Part shown: positions 1-8,141 of the stretch, one piece after another
How the letters are laid out: each line of letters begins with the position of its first letter
Position numbering within the stretch: position 1 is the stretch's first letter
DNA from: an uncultured Brachyspira sp.
GTDB lineage: Bacteria > Spirochaetota > Brachyspiria > Brachyspirales > Brachyspiraceae
Length of the DNA: 64,000 nucleotides
Reading direction: 5' to 3'
NCBI RefSeq assembly: GCF_944393015.1
Contig: NZ_CALXYQ010000002.1
Coordinates: 1-64,000, forward strand
The notes under the pieces: generated by a model
The model's input: the letters and a program-made list of their open reading frames with translations, nothing else
The model's database searches: none
Told to the model about the DNA's origin: nothing
Position numbers and translations under genes: made by a program

Positions 1-105
1 CCTATATTTAATAGGCATGTTTTTAATATAAAGTTCTAGCAAGTGCATTTTTATCTACTTTTTTGTGCGGCAAAAAACTAGATAATTTTATATAAAGTGC
101 ATCGG

Positions 106-134
106 TTGACAAAGTTAAAAATTTTCAGTATATA
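106..134 (+). promoter_or_regulatory. Promoter-like sequence pointing into the kinase 3' end
   Basis: TTGACA at 106-111, 17 bases, then TATATA (129-134, continuing CT) is a good match to the housekeeping promoter seen elsewhere in the window. It points rightward, yet the next gene to the right is on the minus strand and ends at 167. A transcript would therefore be antisense to the kinase 3' end, unless this is the remnant of a lost gene's promoter. I see no gene in bases 1-166. Confidence 0.4.
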
Positions 135-166
135 CTGTAATAATTAAAGTTGTATTATAATGGGCT

Positions 167-1717
167 TTATTTATTTTTATTTATTTCATGAAATTTTTCT
201 TTTAAAAGCATCATATAGTCATGATATTTATTTGCAAGAGCCTCGTCTGGTTCTATTACCATATTATTAATTAAAGAATTTCTTATATCATCTAATGAAA
301 TCTTTTTTCCTAGTAATAAAACTGCAGATACAGCAGCCCCAAGAGAAGCACCTCCTGAAGGAAGTATTCTTATAGGGCATTTCCAAATATTTGCTATTAT
401 TTTTAATATTTCTCTATCTTTTGTAGGGCCTCCAGTAACTGCTAGATCAGTTTTATGTGAGGAAATAAATTGTTCAGAATATAAAGCTACTAGTCCCAAA
501 GAACTTAATACTATACCTTTATAATCATTATCAAATGAAGGAGCTGAATGATATCTTTTTATGGGGAATGCTCTGCTTATAGGTACAGATTCATTTTCTT
601 TCTGCCATATAACTAGAGGCATATTATCAATATTTTTTTCTAAAGATTCTGTTATTTCTTTATAATTTCTGGTGTATAATTTCATGATTTCATCCCATAC
701 CATAGCACCATTAGTTCTGCAGAATATCATGAAAGGATTTCCTATTCCGTCATACATAGCATTTGATACGCCTGAATAATCTCTGCTGTTTTCATCAATA
801 TTAATCATATAAACAAAACTAGTTCCTAATGATAATATATCGCCTTTGTATAAAACTTTTGTTTGAGGATTATCTCCGCTTCCTATACCGACTATGCATT
901 CGCTGTCAAATCCGTATTTTTCTATAAAATATTCGCATATATATCCGGCAAAACTTGAAGGATCATTTATATTTCCTAATTTTTCTTTTAAATCATTTAA
1001 TATAGTATTTAATAAAGTATCATTCCATTCTCTTTTTGTATAATCCATTAAACTCATTCCGGAAGCATTTCCAAAATCTACTGGTATATTATCTTTTGCT
1101 GTTAATATTGATGCTATAAATGTATTTAATAAAAATATTTTGTATGTATTTTTTGATAAGTCTTGATTATTATCAAAATAATATTTTATTATTGCACCTG
1201 TAAATCTAAGAGGAGAATTTGAAGCGGTTATTTTGATCATATTATCTTTTCCGCCTACAGCATTTCTCAATTCTTCAGCTTCTTTTTGAGTGCATGAAGT
1301 TCTCCATATAGGAGCATAATCATAAGAATATGAATCATTTAATATTTCAGCTAAACTATTATTTATTGATGATTTGTCTCTTAATTTTTCTATATTTGAT
1401 TTATATTTTTCTGAAAGATAAACATGACTATGCTGCTGTGCCGATATTTGTATTGCTTTTATATCTTTTATATTGAATTTTTGTTTAAGCTGTAACATAG
1501 CTTTGTCTAGGGCAATTAAAAAAATATTTATATCCTGTTCAGCTTTTCCTTTTATATTTGAATCTATAATCAATGTATTTTTGTTCATTTTTGAATATTT
1601 TATTTCTTCTAATGAATTGAACGCTATAGAAATATTTAATTCATTTTTATAATTCTCACAGTTTATAATGCTTAAAGTTATACTTTGTGTGCTTAAATCT
1701 ATTCCTAATGTATACAT
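167..1717 (-). CDS. FGGY-family carbohydrate kinase (xylulokinase-like)
   Basis: A 516-residue cytoplasmic sugar kinase of the FGGY/ASKHA fold. It should phosphorylate a pentulose or similar sugar with ATP. The N-terminal nucleotide-binding strand reads LGIDLSTQSITLSI (residues 4-17). A QQHSH motif lies near residue 94, where xylulokinases carry QMHG. The central GDNPQ and LSLGTSFVY segments and the C-terminal GGASLGAAVSAVLLLGK mark the second ATPase half. Length fits the family (480-520). The ATG at 1717 is preceded by AAGGATAA, which supports this start. It stands alone, with about 200 AT-rich bases separating it from recN upstream. The exact sugar cannot be assigned: the substrate motif differs from classical XylB, and no isomerase or transporter lies nearby. 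Confidence 0.85.
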   Translation of the reverse strand: MYTLGIDLSTQSITLSIINCENYKNELNISIAFNSLEEIKYSKMNKNTLIIDSNIKGKAEQDINIFLIALDKAMLQLKQKFNIKDIKAIQISAQQHSHVYLSEKYKSNIEKLRDKSSINNSLAEILNDSYSYDYAPIWRTSCTQKEAEELRNAVGGKDNMIKITASNSPLRFTGAIIKYYFDNNQDLSKNTYKIFLLNTFIASILTAKDNIPVDFGNASGMSLMDYTKREWNDTLLNTILNDLKEKLGNINDPSSFAGYICEYFIEKYGFDSECIVGIGSGDNPQTKVLYKGDILSLGTSFVYMINIDENSRDYSGVSNAMYDGIGNPFMIFCRTNGAMVWDEIMKLYTRNYKEITESLEKNIDNMPLVIWQKENESVPISRAFPIKRYHSAPSFDNDYKGIVLSSLGLVALYSEQFISSHKTDLAVTGGPTKDREILKIIANIWKCPIRILPSGGASLGAAVSAVLLLGKKISLDDIRNSLINNMVIEPDEALANKYHDYMMLLKEKFHEINKNK

Positions 1718-1921
1718 TTTATTATCCTTAAAATATTTGTTAAATTATTTTGTTAAAAACTATATATTAAAGATATAAAAAATATATATGAAAAATTATT
1801 TTTTAAAAATATTTTTTAAAAATTTACTTTATGTATTTTTGTTATTTATTAGAAAGTATATATTGTTTAAAAAGATTTTTTATATAATTTTGAACTGATA
1901 TTTTATTATTTACAGCAAATA

Positions 1922-3631
1922 TCATTTTTTAGCATGTTCAAGCATTTCTTCGGCATGTTTTATGCTTGCTTCTGTGATTTCTTTTCCTGTTATCATTCTT
2001 GCTATTTCATTAACTCTCATACTGTCATCAAGCTCTTCAATAGTTGATGTAACAATATCATCGCCTTCATTCTTTGTAACTTTAAAATGATTATTAGCAT
2101 ATATAGCAATTTGAGCCAAGTGAGTAACGCTAAGCACCTGTTTTCTTTTTGATAATGCAGCTATTTTTTCGCCTATAACTTCAGCTATTCTTCCGCCAAC
2201 TCCAACATCTATTTCATCAAATACGCATGTTTCACAGTAATCTCCTAAAGAAAGAACATTCTTTAATGAAAGCATTATTCTGGATATTTCACCGCCTGAT
2301 GCAATCTTTCTAAGAGGCTGGAACATACTTTGCTTATTTGGTGCTATTATGAATTCTATATTATCAATGCCTGTAGAATTAGCTTTTAAATTAGATCCGT
2401 CTATATTAAGTATGCCGTCATCATCTTCATCTAAAGTTATTTCAACATCAAATTTAGTAGATGACATACCTAAATCATTCATCTCACTTTCTATTGCTTT
2501 AATAAAATCATCTTTTCTGTTATGTCTTATATCAGATATTTCTTTTGCAAGTATAGAAGTTTTTTCTCTCAATTCTTCTATTTCTTTTTTTAAGTTTTCA
2601 ATATCTTCTTCAGAGAAATTAAGGGAGTCTAATTTTTCTTTGGCTTCTTTAGCATAGGATATTATTTCTTTTATATTAGAGCCGTATTTCTTTTTTAAAT
2701 TATTAATGAAGAAAAGTCTTTCATTAAGAGATTGAAGCTCTTCAGGATCGAATTTTGTTTTTGATCTTATTTCGGTTAAAACAGTTTTTATGTCTTCAAG
2801 ATTTAATGTTATACCTTCTATTTGTGATGCAATATCTGAAAGTCTGCTGTCATATTTAGATATGCTTTGCAATGCAGAAATACTTCTGTTTAATTTTGTA
2901 TATGCTCCGGACTCGCTTCCGAATATATCTTTATTAATAGAAGAAAGTGATGAGGCTATGCTTTCTGCATTTGACATCATAGTAATATCATTTTTTATAT
3001 CTTCATCTTCATTAGGCTTTAATTTAGCTTTTTCTATTTCATCAATTGCGTATTCTAAAAAAGATTTTTCTTTTAATATATTATTTTTATTTTGTGATAT
3101 TTCATTGTATTGTCTTATTAATTTTGTAAGTTTATTATAATGATTTTTATAATTTTCTAATTTGTCATCAATATTTAAATAACTATCATAAAAGTTTAAA
3201 TGATTTGCAGGATTGAAAAGAGATTGATGTTCATGCTGTCCATGTATATCTACAATTAAATCACCAAGTTCTTTTAATTCAGCTACTTTAACGCCTACAT
3301 TATTTATGAATGATTTGCTTTTTCCGTCTTTTGTGATTTCTCTTTTTATATTAAGTTCATCATTATTAATTTCTATATTCCATTCTTTTAATTTATTTTT
3401 TACGATATCTGCAGATGACTGAAGAGAAAAATTTCCTGAAACAATTAATCTGTCTCCGTTAGCTCCAACCATTCTAGTAGAGCCTTTTTCACCTGTAATG
3501 AGTTCTAATGCACTGATTATAATACTTTTACCGGCACCAGTTTCACCTGTAAGCACATTAAAACCGCTGCTGAAATTTATTTTTAATTTATCTATTAATA
3601 CAAAATTTCTAATTTCGAGATATTTAAGCAT
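1922..3631 (-). CDS. recN: DNA repair protein RecN
   Basis: SMC-like ATPase of double-strand-break repair, 569 residues, the usual RecN length. Walker A is GETGAGKS near residue 30. Long coiled-coil arms run from about residue 150 to 370. The signature region ASGGEISRIMLSLKN, Walker B VFDEIDVGVGG and the H-loop SVTHLAQIA follow toward the C terminus. The ATG at 3631 shares its first base with the TAA stop of nadK, giving translational coupling. The bases just before the start read GGGGTAG (3641-3635), an unusual ribosome site that also encodes the end of NadK. The nadK-recN pairing is common in bacteria. Confidence 0.97.
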   Translation of the reverse strand: MLKYLEIRNFVLIDKLKINFSSGFNVLTGETGAGKSIIISALELITGEKGSTRMVGANGDRLIVSGNFSLQSSADIVKNKLKEWNIEINNDELNIKREITKDGKSKSFINNVGVKVAELKELGDLIVDIHGQHEHQSLFNPANHLNFYDSYLNIDDKLENYKNHYNKLTKLIRQYNEISQNKNNILKEKSFLEYAIDEIEKAKLKPNEDEDIKNDITMMSNAESIASSLSSINKDIFGSESGAYTKLNRSISALQSISKYDSRLSDIASQIEGITLNLEDIKTVLTEIRSKTKFDPEELQSLNERLFFINNLKKKYGSNIKEIISYAKEAKEKLDSLNFSEEDIENLKKEIEELREKTSILAKEISDIRHNRKDDFIKAIESEMNDLGMSSTKFDVEITLDEDDDGILNIDGSNLKANSTGIDNIEFIIAPNKQSMFQPLRKIASGGEISRIMLSLKNVLSLGDYCETCVFDEIDVGVGGRIAEVIGEKIAALSKRKQVLSVTHLAQIAIYANNHFKVTKNEGDDIVTSTIEELDDSMRVNEIARMITGKEITEASIKHAEEMLEHAKK

Positions 3632-4515
3632 TATCTACCCCAATTAAGTTTATTCCTAAGTATATCATAAAATAGTCTTTTTGCACTTTGAAATATATAA
3701 CAATTTTTATTGCTGATTTTTGCTATTATCTTATCATCGTTTTTAAATTGGCATATATCATATCCGTCTATTGTTATCATAGCCTTTAATGATTTTTCTG
3801 TCAATTTTAATTCTATATTATCGCATTTAGGAATAACAAGCGGTCTGAAAGTCAATGAATGGGGTGCTATAGGTACAAAAGATATTGCATCAATGGTAGG
3901 TGCAAGTATAGGACCTCCGGCACTTAAAGCATAAGCTGTTGAACCTGTTGGAGTTGCTATTACAACACCATCACCAACTATTGAAGATATTAATTTACCT
4001 GATATTGTAATATCTATATATATAGCTCTGCCATCACATTTGCTTAAAACTAATTCATTTACAGCCAGATATTCTTTATATGTATTCTTTTCTTTTGAAT
4101 AGACATTTACAGACAATAATGTTCTAGGCTCTATTTCATATAATGTTTTTTTATCTTCAAAATATTCTTCTAATATTAGATATGCTTCTTCAGGCGGTAT
4201 TTCGGAAATAAACCCTAATGTACCATTATATATAGGAAGAACTGATATATCGTATTTTATAGCTATTTTCAAAGCGGAAAGCAATGTTCCGTCTCCGCCT
4301 ATTGATATTAACATTGACACATTTTTTAATTCTTTTGCGGCCTTTTTTATATTATTGTGAGATGATATATCATAATCTATGATTATAGCTTCTATATTAT
4401 ATTTTTTTATTATATTATTTATTTTTTTTAAAATTCCATCAGTATCAGTTCTAAGAACATTAACTATGATTCCTATTTCTTGTTTTTTCCTACTATTCAT
4501 AATTATAATATTCAT
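3631..4515 (-). CDS. nadK: NAD kinase
   Basis: ATP- or polyphosphate-dependent NAD kinase that makes NADP, 294 residues. The family motif GGDGTLLSA is near residue 74. The second motif is GVVIATPTGSTAYALSAGGP near residue 182, followed by the IAPHSLTFRPLVIP strand. It is the first gene of a two-gene minus-strand unit with recN, overlapping it by one base. The upstream 64-base gap is shared with the divergent plsC gene. Confidence 0.96.
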   Translation of the reverse strand: MNIIIMNSRKKQEIGIIVNVLRTDTDGILKKINNIIKKYNIEAIIIDYDISSHNNIKKAAKELKNVSMLISIGGDGTLLSALKIAIKYDISVLPIYNGTLGFISEIPPEEAYLILEEYFEDKKTLYEIEPRTLLSVNVYSKEKNTYKEYLAVNELVLSKCDGRAIYIDITISGKLISSIVGDGVVIATPTGSTAYALSAGGPILAPTIDAISFVPIAPHSLTFRPLVIPKCDNIELKLTEKSLKAMITIDGYDICQFKNDDKIIAKISNKNCYIFQSAKRLFYDILRNKLNWGR

Positions 4516-4597
4516 TAAATAAAAATAAAAAAATGTTTATTAATTATATCAAACAGTTATTAATATATCAAGTTGTATATTGATAATTTTTTATTTT

Positions 4598-4603
4598 TAT
4601 AAT
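4598..4603 (+). promoter_or_regulatory. -10 box of plsC
   Basis: TATAAT 12 bases before the ATG at 4616. It puts the transcript start near 4610 and so argues against translation from the in-frame TTG at 4580. No convincing -35 is visible; TTGTAT at 4573 would need a 19-base spacer. Confidence 0.4.
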
Positions 4604-4615
4604 AAACTATATATT

Positions 4616-5362
4616 ATGATATTATTTAGTTTAATTTATTTTTTATTAAGTTTCATTTTTACACTATTATGCATAATTGTTGCATTTTCAGTTTATCCTT
4701 TTATAAGATTATTTTCTAAAAGAAAAGCTTCACAATATGTTCATACTATGGCTAAATTTTGGGGCAGGGGACTTATGAAAATGGCATTTATTTCCTTTAA
4801 TATAGAAGGAAAAGAAAATTATGACCCTAATAAAACCTATTTACTTACACCTAATCATCAAAGTGCATTCGATATATTTGCATGTTTCAGCGTGTTTAAA
4901 AAATCATTTGCATTTGTTTCAAAGGATACTTATGGAAAAGTGCCTTTAATTGGTTTTGGTATGTCATTATCCAATTATATATTTGTAAAAAGAGGTACTG
5001 TAGGAGCTGTAAAATCTATAGATGATATGGAAAATAGATTAAGAAATAATATAAGCATAGTTATTTATCCTGAAGGAACAAGAAGTGCTACGGGAGAAAT
5101 AAAGAAGCCCAAAAGGGGAATATTAAAAATAGCAGAAAGATGTTCAGATATACCGGTTTTGCCAGTTGTTATATATGGTACTAAAGATATTATGAAAGCC
5201 AGAACTATTAAAATTTCACCATTTAAAAAGATAACAGTTAGATTTTTAGAACCTTTCTATTTCAAAGATATAAATGGTGATGATAATGCTAAATTAGATT
5301 ATTGGTACGATATTATGACTAAAAATTATAATGAATTAAATGATAAATTAATTAAAAAGTGA
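4616..5362 (+). CDS. plsC: 1-acyl-sn-glycerol-3-phosphate acyltransferase
   Basis: Membrane acyltransferase that converts lysophosphatidate to phosphatidate; 248 residues from the ATG at 4616. The frame opens at a TTG at 4580, but a -10 box at 4598 makes the ATG the likelier start. A hydrophobic N-terminal anchor (about residues 2-25) precedes the HX4D catalytic motif NHQSAFD. The glycerol-phosphate site follows as YPEGTRSATG, and FVKRG lies between them. Length and motif order fit PlsC. It is divergent from nadK and monocistronic. Its TGA stop lies at the foot of the hairpin at 5362-5392. Confidence 0.93.
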   Translation: MILFSLIYFLLSFIFTLLCIIVAFSVYPFIRLFSKRKASQYVHTMAKFWGRGLMKMAFISFNIEGKENYDPNKTYLLTPNHQSAFDIFACFSVFKKSFAFVSKDTYGKVPLIGFGMSLSNYIFVKRGTVGAVKSIDDMENRLRNNISIVIYPEGTRSATGEIKKPKRGILKIAERCSDIPVLPVVIYGTKDIMKARTIKISPFKKITVRFLEPFYFKDINGDDNAKLDYWYDIMTKNYNELNDKLIKK

Positions 5363-5485
5363 GCCGTGTTATAAAATAATATAACAGCGGCTTAGGAGTT
5401 TTATGTATTTATAATAAAAAAACAACAATATTTTATATAGTATTATTGTATTAAGTAATATATATCAAATTATCATTTATGTCAA
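5352..5485 (-). ncRNA. Candidate minus-strand small RNA downstream of plsC
   Basis: On the minus strand, TTGACA (5485-5480), 17 bases and TATATT (5462-5457) form a good promoter. About 60-90 bases later comes a strong hairpin: AGCCG..GTTATA at 5362-5373 pairs with TATAAC.GCGGCT at 5380-5392. A TTTTT run follows on the minus strand. There is no ORF between. The predicted RNA, about 95 nucleotides from near 5450, would be antisense to the very end of plsC. The hairpin also carries TGAGC like the family at 10695 but lacks the AGYGAA half. It may simply be a plsC terminator. Confidence 0.3.
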
Positions 5486-5763
5486 TATATACATCAATAT
5501 TTATATTTTATTATTTTCTAAAATGTATGCAATTATATAAGAAATATTTTATTAATAATCAAATTATTTTAATTATTATGTATTAATTACTATATTTGTT
5601 ATTAGAGAGTAATTTATATATTACATATATAATGAAAAAATGTACATTAATTTTTATACTGTACTTGAAAAAAATAATCTTCGTATTATAATATATAGCG
5701 ATATATACATATTATGTGTTTATATTAAACAAAAAAATCACTTAAAAAATTAGGAGTATAAAA
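5363..5763. other. Gene-free interval between plsC and the hydrogenase gene
   Basis: About 400 bases without an ORF of note. It holds the hairpin at 5362-5392, the minus-strand promoter at 5485-5457 and the hydrogenase promoter at 5665-5692. The remainder is AT-rich sequence in which I see nothing. Confidence 0.6.
5665..5692 (+). promoter_or_regulatory. Promoter of the hydrogenase gene
   Basis: TTGAAA (5665-5670), 16 bases, TATAAT (5687-5692). It implies a leader of about 65 bases before the GTG start at 5764. Confidence 0.65.
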
Positions 5764-7236
5764 GTGAATATTAATAATAACGCTTCTCAGTTAAAAAAAG
5801 AGATTTTGGTAAAGATAGCATTAATGTTTATTGAAGATAGACTTATAGAAGATATTGACAGATTACCTATAGAGATAATACCTAGAGACAGTAAATCTAT
5901 AAGATGCTGTATACACAACGATAGAGAAATAATAAAAAATAGGATTATGGCAAGACTTGGAATAAGTGTTGAAGGTAAAGAGGATAGCGGAATACCATTG
6001 TCTGAATATGCTAAATTGGCATTAGAAAGAGATAAACCAACTTGGCCTATGCTTACAGTATTAGATGAAGCTTGTAATGCATGTGTAAGGGCTAATTTTA
6101 TGGTAACAAATGCTTGTCAGGCTTGTTTGGCTAGACCTTGTATGATGAATTGTCCTAAAGATGCCATAACAATATTAGATGAAAAAAGAGCACATATAGA
6201 TAGTTCTAAATGTATAAACTGCGGATTATGTTTAAAAAATTGTCCTTATCATGCTATTATTTATATACCTGTACCTTGTGAAGAATCCTGTCCTGTAGGG
6301 GCAATTAACAAAAATGATCAGGGAAAAGAAGTAATAGACTATCATAAATGTATATTCTGCGGTAATTGTATGAGAGAGTGTCCTTTTGGAGCTATGATGG
6401 ATAAAGGACAGCTTTTAGATGTACTTAAGCATTTAAAGGCTGATGAAAAAGTTAATGTAATGTATGCTCCTGCCATAGCTTCTCAATTTAATGCTAAGCC
6501 AGGACAATTAAAGAGTGCTTTACTAAAAATAGGATTCAATAAAGTTTGGGAAGTTGCTTTGGGTGCTGATGTTACCTCTGATAGAGAAGCTGCTGAATTT
6601 GAAGAGAGAATGGAGAGAGGTGATAAATTGATGACTACTTCATGCTGTCCTGCTTATGTTAAAGCTGTTAGAAAGCATGTACCTGAATTAATTCCTTGTG
6701 TATCTGAAACAAGAACACCTATGCACTATACAGCTGAAATGATGCATGAAGATGATCCTGATGCTATTAATGTATTTATAGGCCCTTGTCTTGCAAAAAG
6801 AAGAGAAGGATTAGATGATGATTTAGTAGATTACGGCCTATCTATGGAAGAGCTTGATGCCTTATTTATAGCTACAGGTACTGATGTATCAAAAGAGCCT
6901 GATTTAGATATAGAAGCTGTTCCTACTGCTTCCGGAAGAAAATATGCTGTAAGCGGAGGTGTTGCTGAGGCTGTTAAAGTAAGATTAAAACACCCTGAAA
7001 AATTGAAAGCAGCTGTTATTAACGGACTTGATAAAGATGGTATGAAGCAGTTAAAAGGTTATGGAAAAGTTCAGTCAGGAGAAACTCCTGTTACAGATGA
7101 TACTCCTAATCTTGTTGAGGTTATGGCTTGTAACGGCGGTTGTGTAGGAGGTCCTTGCGTAGTGAAAAATCCTAAAGCTGCTGCTGTTCAATTACAAAGA
7201 TATGCTTCTACTGGTGCTGAAGTAAAGAAAGACTAA
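5764..7236 (+). CDS. [FeFe] hydrogenase, group B type
   Basis: Cytoplasmic iron-only hydrogenase of 490 residues, interconverting protons and H2 with a low-potential electron carrier. The N-terminal half holds a Cys-rich stretch (about residues 103-130) and ferredoxin-like CxxCxxCxxxCP clusters around residues 145-215. The three H-cluster motifs follow: TSCCPAY, GPCLAKRRE and ACNGGCVGGPC. These forms (GPC in L2, GGPC in L3) fit the group B enzymes rather than the classical group A. The GTG start at 5764 is preceded by TAGGAG at a suitable distance; no ATG fits as well. No maturase (HydE, F or G) or NuoE/F-like partner lies beside it. An intrinsic terminator follows at 7259. Confidence 0.88.
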   Translation: MNINNNASQLKKEILVKIALMFIEDRLIEDIDRLPIEIIPRDSKSIRCCIHNDREIIKNRIMARLGISVEGKEDSGIPLSEYAKLALERDKPTWPMLTVLDEACNACVRANFMVTNACQACLARPCMMNCPKDAITILDEKRAHIDSSKCINCGLCLKNCPYHAIIYIPVPCEESCPVGAINKNDQGKEVIDYHKCIFCGNCMRECPFGAMMDKGQLLDVLKHLKADEKVNVMYAPAIASQFNAKPGQLKSALLKIGFNKVWEVALGADVTSDREAAEFEERMERGDKLMTTSCCPAYVKAVRKHVPELIPCVSETRTPMHYTAEMMHEDDPDAINVFIGPCLAKRREGLDDDLVDYGLSMEELDALFIATGTDVSKEPDLDIEAVPTASGRKYAVSGGVAEAVKVRLKHPEKLKAAVINGLDKDGMKQLKGYGKVQSGETPVTDDTPNLVEVMACNGGCVGGPCVVKNPKAAAVQLQRYASTGAEVKKD

Positions 7237-7258
7237 TAAATATATAAATTATTTAAGT

Positions 7259-7296
7259 AAAGGTAAAAGTCTTATATTTAGGCTTTTACCTTTTTA
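7259..7296 (+). terminator. Intrinsic terminator of the hydrogenase gene
   Basis: AAAGGTAAAAG pairs with CTTTTACCTTT, followed by TTTTT. The A-run on the other side lets it also serve the convergent ankyrin gene. Confidence 0.75.
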
Positions 7297-7307
7297 TATA
7301 ATTGTAA

Positions 7308-7949
7308 TTATTCTGTTAATAATTTTTCTATATTTTTTAAATTTCTTGCTTTGGCATAGTATAGAGCATCATGTCCATTTTTATCTTTAATTGTTTTGTC
7401 AGCACCATGCTCCAATAAAAGCTTAACTATTTCTACATAATTTAAATTATCATTTCCAAGTATAGTAACTTCAAGTAATGCGGTGAAAGATAAATGATTA
7501 ATATGATTTACATCTATATCAGTATTTTCAAGAAGGAATTTTACTGTACCAAGATGTCCTTTTTCACATGCCGGTATCAATGCATTTCCTCCAAAAATAT
7601 TTAATACATTTCTAGTATCAGCCTTTTTATATGTGAGTTTTACTATATCAAGCATTCCATTTGCACCTGCATATAGAAAAGGTGAATTTAATTTTTCATC
7701 TTGTATATTAACATTAGCATCATTATCAACTAAAAGTTTTACCATTTTTACATCATTTTTATATGCGGCTATCATTAAAGGAGTTCTTTTTCTTTCATCT
7801 TGTAAATTTACGTTTATACCCATTTCTATATATTTTTTTACCGATTTAATATCTCCGCTATGTACAGCAGAAAAAAAGTCGTTTCTAGTATCTGCAAATA
7901 AAATAGTGCTTATATAGAAAATAAAGACAAATATAAATGATAATTTCAT
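7308..7949 (-). CDS. Exported ankyrin-repeat protein
   Basis: 213 residues with a signal peptide (about residues 1-19, ending in ILFA before DTRND). About five ankyrin repeats follow, with phrases such as GDIKSVKKYIEMGINVN, TPLMIAAYKNDVKMVKLLV and KTIKDKNGHDALYYA. It is probably periplasmic and should bind a protein partner. The partner is unknown. The ATG at 7949 has TAGGAG about six bases upstream. It is convergent with the hydrogenase gene across a shared terminator. A second exported ankyrin protein is at 32072. Confidence 0.88.
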   Translation of the reverse strand: MKLSFIFVFIFYISTILFADTRNDFFSAVHSGDIKSVKKYIEMGINVNLQDERKRTPLMIAAYKNDVKMVKLLVDNDANVNIQDEKLNSPFLYAGANGMLDIVKLTYKKADTRNVLNIFGGNALIPACEKGHLGTVKFLLENTDIDVNHINHLSFTALLEVTILGNDNLNYVEIVKLLLEHGADKTIKDKNGHDALYYAKARNLKNIEKLLTE

Positions 7950-8141
7950 AATAGCTCCTAATATATTTTATTATTTATTATATAACAAATCTTTTTTTGA
8001 TTAGTTTTATTAATATAGTTTAATTATAGTTTTTGTAACTATATAAAAGTACATTATAAATAGAGTTTTTATTATATTTTTAATAATGATATTTAAAAAA
8101 TATCCGAATAATTATTAAAGAAATATAATAGTAATTGGGAC

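Noticed and set aside
5395-5415. TAGGAGTTTTATG as ribosome site and start of a small gene after plsC
   Set aside because: The frame ends after three codons.
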